Notes under the pieces: model-generated
Database searches by the model: none
What the model saw: the letters and a program-made list of their open reading frames with translations, nothing else
Told to the model about the DNA's origin: nothing
Source of the DNA: Mangrovimonas sp. TPBH4
Lineage (GTDB): Bacteria; Bacteroidota; Bacteroidia; Flavobacteriales; Flavobacteriaceae
Assembly (NCBI RefSeq): GCF_001280505.1
Contig: NZ_LBIO01000058.1
Coordinates: 124,001-188,000 of the forward strand
DNA length: 64,000 bases
Direction of reading: 5' to 3'
Made by a program: the position numbers and the translations under genes
Part shown: in pieces, positions 1 to 8,365 of the stretch
How positions within the stretch are numbered: position 1 is the stretch's first letter
Layout: every line of letters starts with the position of its first letter

Positions 1-1
1 G

Positions 2-673
2 GAAGCTATCAATCCGCCGCAATATTATTACAGTCATACCTCATTAGTGGAAATTGAAAATACAACGAATAAAGGTGGTGGAGCTTGTTGGGATTTTAAG
101 GAATTGGATAGCATTAAGAAAATTTGCAAAAACAATCAGTTAGGCTATCATTTGGATGGTGCTAGATTGTGGAATGCTTTAGTGGCAAAAAAGGAAAGTA
201 CTCAGCAATATGGAGAATTGTTCGATACCATTTCGGTGTGTTTGAGCAAAGGTTTGGGCTGTCCTGTAGGTTCTGTGTTGATTGGCGATGCGGATATCAT
301 GGAACAGGCCATCCGATACAGAAAACTTTTTGGTGGAAATATGCGTCAGATTGGTTTTCTAGCGGCAGCTGGACTTTATGCCTTAGATTATCATATTGAA
401 AGACTTCAAGAAGATCATGACAAAGCCAAGGAAATTGGAGCTGTTTTAAAGGAACTACCGGTTATCAAAAGTGTTGAGCCTATTGAAACCAATATTGTGA
501 TTTTTGAGTTGAATCCAGACGTTGAAGAGGAGGTGTTTTTAAATATTCTTAAAGATAAAAACATCCATATAATTGGAATGGGAGGGGGCAAACTAAGAAT
601 AGTCACACATTTGGATTATACCTCGCAAATGCATGACTATTTTTTATCGAGTTTAAAAACCTTGAAATTTTAA
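2..673 (+). CDS. L-threonine aldolase, 5' partial
   Basis: C-terminal part of a PLP-dependent low-specificity L-threonine aldolase, which cleaves L-threonine or L-allo-threonine to glycine and acetaldehyde in the cytoplasm. The frame is open from base 2 with no stop, so the gene starts outside the window. The GTG at 47 is internal, because the residues before it (PPQYYYSHTSLV) fit the family. Visible marks are the ENTTNKGGG loop, the HLDGARLWNA motif whose Asp and Arg contact the cofactor, and the Schiff-base lysine in SKGLGCPVGS at visible residue 83. About 223 residues are visible against a usual length near 340, so roughly the first third is missing. The fold type I beta-eliminating lyase assignment is secure; exact substrate preference cannot be read. 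Confidence 0.9.
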   Translation, partial: EAINPPQYYYSHTSLVEIENTTNKGGGACWDFKELDSIKKICKNNQLGYHLDGARLWNALVAKKESTQQYGELFDTISVCLSKGLGCPVGSVLIGDADIMEQAIRYRKLFGGNMRQIGFLAAAGLYALDYHIERLQEDHDKAKEIGAVLKELPVIKSVEPIETNIVIFELNPDVEEEVFLNILKDKNIHIIGMGGGKLRIVTHLDYTSQMHDYFLSSLKTLKF

Positions 674-674
674 C

Positions 675-998
675 TTATTTGAACATGTCCATTCCAGGAA
701 TGTTTGGCATTCCTTCTTTAGCTACAGCAGCAATTTCGGTTTCGTTAACCGTTGTGGCCCGTTCGATGGCTTTGTTAAGGGTTAATAGTAAATAATCCTC
801 CAACATTTCTTTGTCCTCAAGCAATTCATCGTCAATGGAAATGGATTTTATGGTTCTGTTGGCGGTGATGGTAACTTTCAATTTATTGTCGTTACTGGCC
901 TCGTCAATTAATACTGTATTTAGGCGCTCTTTAGTGGCTTCAACTTTCTTTTGGGCTTCCTGTAATTTGTTCATCATGCCCATCATATCTCCAAACAT
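675..998 (-). CDS. ebfC: YbaB/EbfC family nucleoid-associated protein
   Basis: Small DNA-binding protein of the YbaB/EbfC family, 107 residues, close to the usual 100-110. The start is placed at 998 ([16 protein letters not shown]), because the family begins with this Met-rich segment followed by a long amphipathic helix. An in-frame upstream extension to 1034 has no support and would cover the promoter. The N-terminal helix (residues 5-35) is rich in K, E and Q, as in the dimeric tweezer-like structures. It converges with the aldolase with one base between stop codons. A consensus -7 box lies on the minus strand at 1022-1030. Family members bind DNA as dimers and coat the nucleoid; the role here is inferred from the family. 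Confidence 0.88.
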   Translation of the reverse strand: MFGDMMGMMNKLQEAQKKVEATKERLNTVLIDEASNDNKLKVTITANRTIKSISIDDELLEDKEMLEDYLLLTLNKAIERATTVNETEIAAVAKEGMPNIPGMDMFK

Positions 999-1021
999 AA
1001 TTTTCAATTTTATGGTTCTAT

Positions 1022-1030
1022 GCAAAATTA
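1022..1030 (-). promoter_or_regulatory. -7 box of ebfC promoter
   Basis: Reads TAATTTTGC on the minus strand, an exact match to the Bacteroidetes TAnnTTTG(C) -7 element. It sits 24 bases before the ebfC ATG at 998, giving a leader of about 15-20 bases. No clear -33 TTG was seen. Confidence 0.55.
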
Positions 1031-1090
1031 CCAAATATGTTCAAAAAAAGCATTAATATTAAGTTAACAGCCAAATTGTAATTAAAACCC

Positions 1091-1099
1091 TATTTTTGC
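1091..1099 (+). promoter_or_regulatory. -7 box of oligopeptidase B promoter
   Basis: TATTTTTGC matches the Bacteroidetes -7 consensus exactly and lies 22 bases before the ATG at 1121. It is divergent from the ebfC promoter, about 60 bases away. Confidence 0.6.
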
Positions 1100-1120
1100 A
1101 CACTTCAAAATTTAAACTGA

Positions 1121-3184
1121 ATGACACAAGTAACGGTACAGCCTCCTATAGCTAAACGGATTCCTAAAGAGTTAAAGATTCACGGTGATGTAAGAGTAGA
1201 TGACTATTTTTGGTTGAATCAACGAGAGGACCAAGAGGTTCTTGACTATTTAAATGCCGAAAATGATTATTGTGATGAAATGACGGCTCATACCAAGGAA
1301 TTTCAAGAGCAGTTGTTTGAGGAAATGAAGGGGAGAATCAAGGAAGACGATCAATCTGTACCTTATAAATACAATGGTTATTGGTACATTGTAAAATACG
1401 AAACGGGAAAAGATTACCCTATTTACATAAGAAAAAAGGAAACTTTAGAAGCAGAGGAAGAATTGCTTTTTGATTGTAATGAAATGGCCAAAGGTCATGA
1501 TTATTTTCGTTTGGTAGGTCTTAGCGTGAGTCCAGACAATTCTCTGATTTCTTTTGGAGTGGATACTGTGGGACGTAGAAACTACACACTAAACGTGAAG
1601 AACTTGGTAACTGGTGAGATACTAGCAGATAGCATTGAAAACACTACAGGTTCAGCATCTTGGGCCAATGACAATGCCACTTTGTTTTACACTAAAAAAG
1701 ATACTGAAACTTTAAGGTCTGATAGAATTTTCAAACACCAATTGGGAACTACTGAAGCGGATGATATTCTCGTTTTTCATGAAACTGACGATACGTTTGG
1801 GGTTACGGTATATAAAACCAAATCAAGAAAATATTTAGTTATTGCCTGTTATAGTACACTAACTAATGAATATCACATTTTAAAGGCAGATACACCTAAC
1901 GAACCTTTCAAGTTGTTTCAAGAGCGCATTAGGGGAGTAGAGTATAGTATTTCCCATTTTGAAGATGCTTTCTACGTGGTAACCAATACGGATGGAGCTT
2001 CCAACTTTAAGTTGATGAAAACCCCTGAAAATGCTACGGAAATTAAAAACTGGCAAGAGGTCATAGGGCATCGTGAAGATGTGTTACTTGAAGATATTGA
2101 CATTTTCAAGGACTTTTTGGTGGTAAGTGAACGAAGTAATGGTTTGAATGAAATTAGAATCATTCGTTGGGATGGAACCGATGATTATTACTTGCCATTT
2201 GATAATGAAACTTACACGGCATACACCGGAACCAACGTCGATTTTGATTCCGAAATCTTAAGATACGGTTACAGCTCTTTAACAACGCCTTCCTCGACCA
2301 TCGATTTCAATATGGTAAACAAAACTAAAACGGTTAAGAAAGAACAGGAAGTTTTGGGAGGTAAATTTGATAAGGAGAATTATGTTTCCGAGCGTATTTG
2401 GGCCATTGCGGATGACGGCACCAAAATCCCGATGTCTATGGTGTACCGCAAAGGCATCAAAAAAGATGGGAGCAATCCAATTCTACAATACGCCTATGGC
2501 TCATATGGTTCAACTATTGATCCTTATTTTTCAACTATTAGATTGAGTTTGTTGGATCGTGGATTTATTTATGTGATTTCGCATGTTCGCGGTGGAGAAT
2601 ACCTAGGGCGTCAATGGTATGAAAATGGAAAATTATTGACCAAAACCAACACCTTTACAGACTTTATTACCTGTTCAAAGCATTTGATTGCTGAAGGCTA
2701 CACTTCCAAAGAACATTTATACGCCTTGGGAGGCAGTGCAGGTGGATTGCTTATTGGAGCTGTTATAAATTTAGCACCCCAACTGTATAATGGTGTGATT
2801 GCAGCGGTTCCTTTTGTGGATGTGGTAACAACCATGTTGGATGATAGCATCCCACTAACCACAGGAGAATATGATGAATGGGGAAACCCAAATGATGTGG
2901 AATATTACAATTATATGAAATCCTATTCTCCGTATGATAATGTCAAAGCTCAAGACTATCCAAATATTTTAGTTACTACTGGTTTGCACGATTCACAGGT
3001 GCAATATTGGGAGCCGGCTAAATGGGTAGCCAAATTAAGATTGTTGAAAACCGATAGTAACAAATTACTGCTTAAAACCAATATGACAGCAGGTCATGGC
3101 GGGGCTTCAGGACGTTTTGAAGCCTTAAAAGAAGATGCGGAAGAGTATGCATTTTTGCTAGACTTGGAGAATATTAATAACTAG
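1121..3184 (+). CDS. ptrB: Oligopeptidase B (S9A prolyl oligopeptidase family)
   Basis: Serine peptidase of family S9A that cleaves short peptides, in oligopeptidase B typically after Arg or Lys. It has 687 residues, the usual length. The N-terminal two-thirds (about residues 70-410) forms the beta-propeller that excludes large substrates; the C-terminal alpha/beta-hydrolase domain starts near 415. The catalytic triad is visible: Ser539 in GGSAGG, Asp624 in TGLHDSQV and His659 in GHGGASGR. The RGGEYLGRQWYENGK segment before the nucleophile is typical of oligopeptidase B. No signal peptide is evident, so it should be cytoplasmic. It has its own promoter and is followed by a separate promoter for the next gene, so it is probably monocistronic. 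Prolyl endopeptidase is the alternative, but the motifs favour OpB. Confidence 0.9.
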   Translation: MTQVTVQPPIAKRIPKELKIHGDVRVDDYFWLNQREDQEVLDYLNAENDYCDEMTAHTKEFQEQLFEEMKGRIKEDDQSVPYKYNGYWYIVKYETGKDYPIYIRKKETLEAEEELLFDCNEMAKGHDYFRLVGLSVSPDNSLISFGVDTVGRRNYTLNVKNLVTGEILADSIENTTGSASWANDNATLFYTKKDTETLRSDRIFKHQLGTTEADDILVFHETDDTFGVTVYKTKSRKYLVIACYSTLTNEYHILKADTPNEPFKLFQERIRGVEYSISHFEDAFYVVTNTDGASNFKLMKTPENATEIKNWQEVIGHREDVLLEDIDIFKDFLVVSERSNGLNEIRIIRWDGTDDYYLPFDNETYTAYTGTNVDFDSEILRYGYSSLTTPSSTIDFNMVNKTKTVKKEQEVLGGKFDKENYVSERIWAIADDGTKIPMSMVYRKGIKKDGSNPILQYAYGSYGSTIDPYFSTIRLSLLDRGFIYVISHVRGGEYLGRQWYENGKLLTKTNTFTDFITCSKHLIAEGYTSKEHLYALGGSAGGLLIGAVINLAPQLYNGVIAAVPFVDVVTTMLDDSIPLTTGEYDEWGNPNDVEYYNYMKSYSPYDNVKAQDYPNILVTTGLHDSQVQYWEPAKWVAKLRLLKTDSNKLLLKTNMTAGHGGASGRFEALKEDAEEYAFLLDLENINN

Positions 3185-3199
3185 TTTAAAAAAAAACGT

Positions 3200-3208
3200 T
3201 ATTTTTGC
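3200..3208 (+). promoter_or_regulatory. -7 box of the CBS-fold enzyme promoter
   Basis: TATTTTTGC is an exact -7 consensus, 16 bases after the oligopeptidase B stop and 49 bases before the ATG at 3257. It implies independent transcription with a leader of about 40 bases. Confidence 0.55.
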
Positions 3209-3256
3209 GAGGTTTTAGGTGACATTTTTTTAATTTGTGACTGATAAATAGCATTT

Positions 3257-4291
3257 ATGAAAGAAAACTTACAAGTATTTGATAATGTGTTGGAACTCAT
3301 AGGGAAAACACCGCTTATCAAATTAAACAAGATGACTTCAAACTTCGATGGTGACTTCTATGCTAAAGTAGAAGCTTTCAATCCAGGACATTCGTCTAAA
3401 GACAGAATTGCACTGCACATCATTGAAGAAGCAGAGAAAAAAGGAATTTTGTCACCAGGAGATACCATTATCGAAACTACCTCTGGAAATACTGGATTTA
3501 GTGTGGCAATGGTAAGCATTATCAAAGGATACGAGTGTATCCTGGCCGTAAGCTCAAAATCTTCAGCAGATAAAATTGACATGCTAAAATCTATGGGCGC
3601 CAAGGTATACGTTTGCCCGGCCCATGTTAAAGCAGATGACCCTCGTTCTTACTACCAAGTAGCTAAGCGTTTACATGAAGAAATTAAAGGTTCTGTCTAC
3701 ATCAACCAATATTTCAATCAGCTTAATACAGATTCTCACTACCATAGTACTGGCCCTGAAATTTGGGAACAAACCGAAGGTCAAATCACACACTTAATAG
3801 CGTGTAGTGGTACAGGAGGAACTATCTCAGGAACAGCTAAGTACCTTAAGGAGCAAAATCCTGATGTTAAGGTAATTGGAGTAGATGCTTATGGTTCTGT
3901 GCTGAAAAAGTACCATGAAACCAAAGAGTTTGACGAAAAGGAAATCTATCCGTATAGAATTGAAGGTTTGGGTAAAAACTTGATTCCAACAGCTACAGAC
4001 TTTGATGTAATTGATAAATTTATCAAGGTAACTGATGAAGAAAGTGCCCATACAGCTAGAGAAATTTCTAGAACAGAGGGACTTTTTGTTGGGTACACCA
4101 GTGGTGCTGCCATGCAGGCCATTAAGCAATTGAGTGCTGAAGGTGAGTTTAAAGAAGGGGATAAAGTTGTTGTTATTTTCCCAGACCATGGATCACGTTA
4201 CATGAGTAAAGTATACAGTGACAAATGGATGGAAGACCAAGGCTTCTTTGATAGTAAAACAGAAATTGAAGCGATTCAATACGTAAAATAA
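3257..4291 (+). CDS. PLP-dependent cysteine synthase/CBS-fold enzyme, candidate cysteate synthase
   Basis: Fold type II PLP enzyme of the cysteine synthase/cystathionine beta-synthase family, 344 residues, with no C-terminal CBS-domain pair. The Schiff-base lysine is Lys48 in NPGHSSKDR. The substrate loop TTSGNTG is at 74-80 and the phosphate-binding loop SGTGGT at 184-189. Classical O-acetylserine sulfhydrylases have GGSVKDR around the lysine; the HSS variant marks a different subgroup. The next gene downstream is a serine-palmitoyltransferase-like enzyme. From published capnine work as I recall it, cysteate synthase (O-phosphoserine plus sulfite) belongs to this family and is encoded beside the acyltransferase. 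Cysteate synthase is therefore my preferred reading; cysteine or cystathionine synthesis remains possible. Family assignment is firm and substrate is inferred. It has its own promoter and a terminator at 4314. Confidence 0.85.
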   Translation: MKENLQVFDNVLELIGKTPLIKLNKMTSNFDGDFYAKVEAFNPGHSSKDRIALHIIEEAEKKGILSPGDTIIETTSGNTGFSVAMVSIIKGYECILAVSSKSSADKIDMLKSMGAKVYVCPAHVKADDPRSYYQVAKRLHEEIKGSVYINQYFNQLNTDSHYHSTGPEIWEQTEGQITHLIACSGTGGTISGTAKYLKEQNPDVKVIGVDAYGSVLKKYHETKEFDEKEIYPYRIEGLGKNLIPTATDFDVIDKFIKVTDEESAHTAREISRTEGLFVGYTSGAAMQAIKQLSAEGEFKEGDKVVVIFPDHGSRYMSKVYSDKWMEDQGFFDSKTEIEAIQYVK

Positions 4292-4313
4292 GATTCATAT
4301 TTCAATAAGAAAG

Positions 4314-4348
4314 CCTATCATATAACTATTTAGATGATAGGTTTTTTT
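4314..4348 (+). terminator. Rho-independent terminator after the CBS-fold gene
   Basis: Perfect 8-bp stem CCTATCAT/ATGATAGG with a 12-base loop, followed by seven T. It separates the CBS-fold gene from the SPT-like gene. Confidence 0.8.
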
Positions 4349-4408
4349 GTGCTGTAAAATTATGAACACAAGTTTATAAATTAATTATGCAAAGCGGATA
4401 GAATTAAT

Positions 4409-4417
4409 TAATTTTGC
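4409..4417 (+). promoter_or_regulatory. -7 box of the SPT-like gene promoter
   Basis: TAATTTTGC matches the -7 consensus exactly, 29 bases before the ATG at 4446. With the terminator at 4314 it shows that the two PLP-enzyme genes are separate transcription units. Confidence 0.6.
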
Positions 4418-4445
4418 CGCAGTAACTAGACAAATTTTAGCTTTA

Positions 4446-5705
4446 ATGAAAGATTTATTTGATAAAATATACAAGGATAAGGGACCTTTAGGAAAATGGG
4501 CCTCTCAGGCTGAGGGTTATTTTGTATTTCCAAAATTGGAAGGACAAATTTCCAACAGGATGAAATTCCAAGGCAAGGAAGTTATCACTTGGAGTATTAA
4601 TGATTATTTAGGATTAGCTAACCACCCAGAAGTTCGTAAAACAGATGCAGAAGCTGGAACCGCTTATGGTTCAGCGTACCCAATGGGTGCTCGTATGATG
4701 TCTGGTCACACAGATTTGCACGAAAAATTGCAGAATGAATTGGCAGATTTCGTTAGTAAAGAAGCTGCTTACCTTTTAAACTTTGGTTACCAAGGAATGG
4801 TGTCAACCATCGATGCTTTGGTTTCAAAAGACGATATCATTGTTTATGATGTTGATGCTCACGCTTGTATTATAGATGGTGTGCGTTTGCATATGGGGAA
4901 ACGTTTTACCTACAAGCACAACGATGTTGAAAGTTTAGAGAAAAACTTGGAAAGAGCTACAAAAATGGCTGAGCAAACCGGAGGGGGAATCTTGGTGATT
5001 TCTGAAGGTGTGTTTGGAATGCGTGGTGAGCAAGGTAGACTTAAAGAAATAGTAGCGCTTAAAGAAAAATACAACTTCCGCTTTTTGGTGGATGATGCCC
5101 ACGGTTTTGGAACCTTAGGAAAAACCGGAGCTGGAGCAGGTGAGGAACAAGGCGTACAGGACGGTATCGATGTATATTTCGCAACCTTTGCGAAGTCATT
5201 GGCTAGTACAGGAGCTTTTATTGCTGCAGACCAAGAAATAATCGATTACTTGAAATATAACTTACGTTCCCAAATGTTTGCCAAGTCATTGCAAATGCAA
5301 TTGGTAGTTGGAGCCTTAAAGCGCTTGGAAATGTTGAAGACCATGCCAGAACTTAAAAACAAGCTTTGGGAGAATGTAAACGCATTGCAATCAGGTCTTA
5401 GAGAACGTGGTTTCGATTTAGGAACTACCCAAAGTTGTGTGACACCAGTGTACCTTAAAGGTAGTATTCCTGAAGCGATGGCTTTGGTTAAGGATTTACG
5501 TGAAAACTATGGAATTTTCTGTTCTATCGTAGTATATCCAGTAATTCCTAAAGGATTGATTCTTCTAAGAATGATCCCAACAGCCACTCACACGATGGAA
5601 GATATCAATGAAACATTGGAAGCTTTCTCTGCAATTCGTGAGCGTTTGGAAAATGGAACTTATAAAAGACTTTCTGCCGCTGTTGCCGCTGCAATGGAAC
5701 AGTAA
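4446..5705 (+). CDS. Alpha-oxoamine synthase (SPT-like), candidate cysteate fatty acyltransferase
   Basis: Fold type I PLP enzyme of the alpha-oxoamine synthase family (serine palmitoyltransferase, KBL, BioF), 419 residues. These enzymes condense an amino acid with an acyl thioester and release CO2. Visible: INDYLGLANHP near residue 51, GSAYPMGARMMSGHTDLHE near 75-95, VDDAHGFGTLG with Asp217 and His219 at the cofactor, and Schiff-base Lys250 in TFAKSLAS. The sequence looks more like bacterial serine palmitoyltransferase than BioF, and no biotin genes are nearby. In Flavobacterium and Capnocytophaga, enzymes of this kind make 3-ketocapnine from cysteate (recalled literature). With the CBS-fold gene upstream I favour cysteate fatty acyltransferase of the capnine pathway. 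Serine palmitoyltransferase or 2-amino-3-ketobutyrate-CoA ligase are the alternatives. Confidence 0.85.
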   Translation: MKDLFDKIYKDKGPLGKWASQAEGYFVFPKLEGQISNRMKFQGKEVITWSINDYLGLANHPEVRKTDAEAGTAYGSAYPMGARMMSGHTDLHEKLQNELADFVSKEAAYLLNFGYQGMVSTIDALVSKDDIIVYDVDAHACIIDGVRLHMGKRFTYKHNDVESLEKNLERATKMAEQTGGGILVISEGVFGMRGEQGRLKEIVALKEKYNFRFLVDDAHGFGTLGKTGAGAGEEQGVQDGIDVYFATFAKSLASTGAFIAADQEIIDYLKYNLRSQMFAKSLQMQLVVGALKRLEMLKTMPELKNKLWENVNALQSGLRERGFDLGTTQSCVTPVYLKGSIPEAMALVKDLRENYGIFCSIVVYPVIPKGLILLRMIPTATHTMEDINETLEAFSAIRERLENGTYKRLSAAVAAAMEQ

Positions 5706-5726
5706 TTAGTAAAGTATATTAAATAG

Positions 5727-5755
5727 AAAAGCCACTTTTGAAGTGGCTTTTTTTA
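5727..5755. terminator. Bidirectional terminator
   Basis: Stem AAGCCACTT/AAGTGGCTT with A and T runs on both sides, lying between the convergent SPT-like and GNAT genes, so it can serve both. Confidence 0.8.
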
Positions 5756-5757
5756 TG

Positions 5758-6873
5758 CTAGAAATCTTTTCTGTACGTTCTTCGTCGCTTTGTTATGGGA
5801 GAGTCGAAGTTTTTCCACAATTGGTGGATGGCCATATTTTCTTCCAATTCAGGAGTTCTGATACAGCGCTTTACTCCGTCTTTTTTAAAGGAGTCGTAGA
5901 ATTCCTTAAAAATAAGGGCTGTTACCCCTTTATTTTGGTATTCCGGATGTACTCCAATTAAATAAAACACGGCTTCAGTGTTATGTCTTTTAGCTTTCAA
6001 CAAATGGTAGAATCCAAACGGAAATAATTTTCCTTTAGCCTTTTGAATAGCCTTGGAAAAAGAAGGCAATACTATGGCAAATGCAATGATGTTATCTTCT
6101 TTATCTAGAATGAATTTGATATAGTTAGGGTTGATTAAAGGGATGTACTTCTTTTTAAAATACGCTTTTTGTTCTTCTGAAATGGCCACAAAAGAAGCCA
6201 ATTTGGAATAGGTTTCATTGAACAAGTCAAACATTTTGTCTACATAAGGCAAGAGCTCATCAATATTTGTGAAATTAAGTGCTCGTACACCATACCTTCT
6301 GGAAATAAGCGGAACCATTCTCTCAAACTGTTCCGGTTTTACCTTATCAACATCAAAATACCCCTCGATATATTCCTTTTGTTTTATGTAACCCAATTTT
6401 TCGAGATGAGTCACATAGTAGGGATGATTATACCAGGTAACCATGGTACTTAATTGATCGTATCCTTCGGTTAAAACACCCACTTTATCTAAGTTGGAGA
6501 ACCCCATAGGGCCTTCTATAAATTCTAGGTTATGAGCTTTCCCATATTCAATGACCTTTTCCAGCAGTGCTTTGGTAACTTCAATATCATCTATCACATC
6601 AAACCAGCCAAATCTTACTTTTTTGTCCTGGGCTTTTACTTCGGTCCAATTAATAATGGCTGCTATTCTTCCAACAATTTCATTGTTTCTATAAGCCAAA
6701 AAATAAGATGCCTGTGCGTGTTTAAATACAGGGTTTAACTCAGGATCAAAACTATCAACTTCATCATTGATCATTGGGGGAACCCAATATTCATTGTCCT
6801 TGTATAGTTTGAAGGGAAATTTAACGAATGCTTTTAAATCTTTTTTGGAATGTATTTCTTTTACTGTAATCAT
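5758..6873 (-). CDS. GNAT-family acyltransferase, candidate lipid N-acyltransferase
   Basis: Large GNAT-type protein of 371 residues, about twice a minimal acetyltransferase. The acyl-CoA binding motif A is visible in the C-terminal half as VHPEYQNKGVTALIF (near residue 309). The N-terminal half also has a GNAT-like strand-helix pattern (YFLAYRNNEIVGRIAAI), suggesting a degenerate tandem fold. No signal peptide or membrane segment is seen. It converges on the SPT-like gene with only a terminator between them. Large GNAT-like proteins near bacterial sphingolipid genes have been shown to act as ceramide synthases (Caulobacter bCerS, recalled), so N-acylation of capnine is a reasonable inference. 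Sequence alone does not prove the substrate. Confidence 0.75.
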   Translation of the reverse strand: MITVKEIHSKKDLKAFVKFPFKLYKDNEYWVPPMINDEVDSFDPELNPVFKHAQASYFLAYRNNEIVGRIAAIINWTEVKAQDKKVRFGWFDVIDDIEVTKALLEKVIEYGKAHNLEFIEGPMGFSNLDKVGVLTEGYDQLSTMVTWYNHPYYVTHLEKLGYIKQKEYIEGYFDVDKVKPEQFERMVPLISRRYGVRALNFTNIDELLPYVDKMFDLFNETYSKLASFVAISEEQKAYFKKKYIPLINPNYIKFILDKEDNIIAFAIVLPSFSKAIQKAKGKLFPFGFYHLLKAKRHNTEAVFYLIGVHPEYQNKGVTALIFKEFYDSFKKDGVKRCIRTPELEENMAIHQLWKNFDSPITKRRRTYRKDF

Positions 6874-6906
6874 GTGTCTCCTCGGGCAAACTATTTGCCA
6901 CTGTCA

Positions 6907-7875
6907 TTAAAAATCTGTGTCAATTTTCTTTTTGTTTTTATTGGCACGTTGCTTACGCTTCATTTCATCTTTGGCCGAATTGTTGTTATCCGGCTCTTTA
7001 TCTTTATGGAAATCAAACCTGTAGGACGCTCCAAAATTCACATTGAAAACTGAAGGAGTGTCTTTAGTATTTAGTGTAATAGCTGTGTCCAATTGCAAAT
7101 CCTTGTTCCAAAGATAAGCGCCCCCAAATCTAAACAAATTATCAGCATAAAAGTCACTTTTAATGCCCTGTGTTTCTCCAAATAGTACCCATTGTTCGTT
7201 TAAGGACTTGGTCAAGGTAATGATATATTGAAAATCTGAATAATCAGAACCTATTCTGTCTTTTATAAAATTCAAAACTAATACCCAACCATTGGAAAAA
7301 TTGTTTTGGGTAGCAATCATAACTTTAGGGCTAAAACCTTCCACATCCGGTGCAGTGTATGGATTGTCCTTGGAATCATAATTGGCACCGACATAGGCCG
7401 AAACAGCTGGAATTAACGATTTCCACTGAAATCTCCTGTTGGCGTGATAGCTATAGAAATTGGGCTTGTCCTCTTGGTTTTTGTAAGGATCGTAAATTAA
7501 ATATTTGGCACCGAGGGTAAAGTTTTTAAAGTTGGAGCGTTTTGTTTCGTCTGAAATGGCAGAACGATTATCCGTAAACTTATCATTTTGATAGGTGCCT
7601 TCTAAATTGATTTCCAATTGTTCAAAGAACAGCCCATACCGTGCCATAAAATCCACCCCAAATCCAGACACCTCATATTGAAGCGGAGTGTGTTTTTCTT
7701 TTACATAATAAGGTCCCATCTCAAATTGTAGTACATTGGTTCCAACAGAAAAGGCACTTCTCGAGACACCGGGGCGATTGGAGTTGATAACATCTGTATA
7801 TTGGGAAAAGGATAAGGATGTGGTTAAAAAGGCCAAAAACAATAAATAGGATTTCATGGGTTTCATTTGGTACAT
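6907..7875 (-). CDS. Outer-membrane beta-barrel protein (MetA/phenol-type 'transporter' family)
   Basis: Secreted beta-barrel protein, 322 residues from 7875. Alternative starts at 7866 and 7857 would place the signal peptide MKSYLLFLAFLTTSLSFSQ at the very N-terminus. After the signal come alternating hydrophobic/polar strands with aromatic ends, as in small outer-membrane barrels. The opening DVINSNRPGVSRSAFSVGTNVLQFEMG is typical of proteins grouped with the MetA-pathway 'transporter' barrels. The C-terminus is unusual: about 35 residues of Lys, Asn, Glu and Asp (KDEMKRKQRANKNKKKID) follow the last strand, likely a soluble tail. It lies 33 bases upstream of the GNAT start in the same direction and could share its transcript. 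Substrate unknown. Confidence 0.72.
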   Translation of the reverse strand: MYQMKPMKSYLLFLAFLTTSLSFSQYTDVINSNRPGVSRSAFSVGTNVLQFEMGPYYVKEKHTPLQYEVSGFGVDFMARYGLFFEQLEINLEGTYQNDKFTDNRSAISDETKRSNFKNFTLGAKYLIYDPYKNQEDKPNFYSYHANRRFQWKSLIPAVSAYVGANYDSKDNPYTAPDVEGFSPKVMIATQNNFSNGWVLVLNFIKDRIGSDYSDFQYIITLTKSLNEQWVLFGETQGIKSDFYADNLFRFGGAYLWNKDLQLDTAITLNTKDTPSVFNVNFGASYRFDFHKDKEPDNNNSAKDEMKRKQRANKNKKKIDTDF

Positions 7876-8029
7876 AATAATTTTGGGTGTTGGGCTTTGT
7901 TGGTTCTCTGTTTGAATTCAAAACTACACAATTTTTTTCATTCTAAAATCAAACAATAATAAGGATGGGCAAGAATCTATTTTATATTTTTTTTAAGGTT
8001 TAAAGGGGGCGTTTAAGCAAAGAGAATTG

Positions 8030-8037
8030 TATTTTTG
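8030..8037 (+). promoter_or_regulatory. -7 box for the DUF4834-YfhO operon
   Basis: TATTTTTG matches the consensus exactly, 15 bases before the ATG at 8052. It is the only plausible promoter seen before the four-gene operon. Confidence 0.5.
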
Positions 8038-8051
8038 ACAAAAACTAATTC

Positions 8052-8336
8052 ATGTTGCAAACAGCATCTGCGGTGGGCCTTTTACGAACAATACTAATTA
8101 TACTGCTGATTTATTACGGATTGAAAATCCTTTCTAGGATTTTTGCACCGCTTTTAGTGCGTTATATGTCCAAAAAGATGCAAGAACGTTTTGGAGGGCA
8201 ATTCCAACAGCAGCAACCACATAGAGAAAAGGAAAAACAAAACGTAGGGGAAACGGTTATTGATAAGATGCCCAAAACCGATGCCGCTTCAAATAAAACC
8301 GTAGGAGAATATATAGATTACGAAGAAATTGATTAA
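8052..8336 (+). CDS. DUF4834 family membrane protein
   Basis: Short protein of 94 residues with one N-terminal membrane segment (about residues 8-30, LLRTILIILLIYYGLKIL), then a basic juxtamembrane stretch and a polar Gln- and Lys-rich tail. The conserved end VGEYIDYEEID is typical of DUF4834, a Bacteroidetes family of unknown function. The fold suggests a single-pass inner-membrane protein with a cytoplasmic tail. It is the first gene of an operon with YfhO (29 bases downstream), a glycosyltransferase and a flippase. A helper role in the envelope is a guess from context only. Confidence 0.75.
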   Translation: MLQTASAVGLLRTILIILLIYYGLKILSRIFAPLLVRYMSKKMQERFGGQFQQQQPHREKEKQNVGETVIDKMPKTDAASNKTVGEYIDYEEID

Positions 8337-8365
8337 TTTTCGCAATCATTCGATAATATATATTC

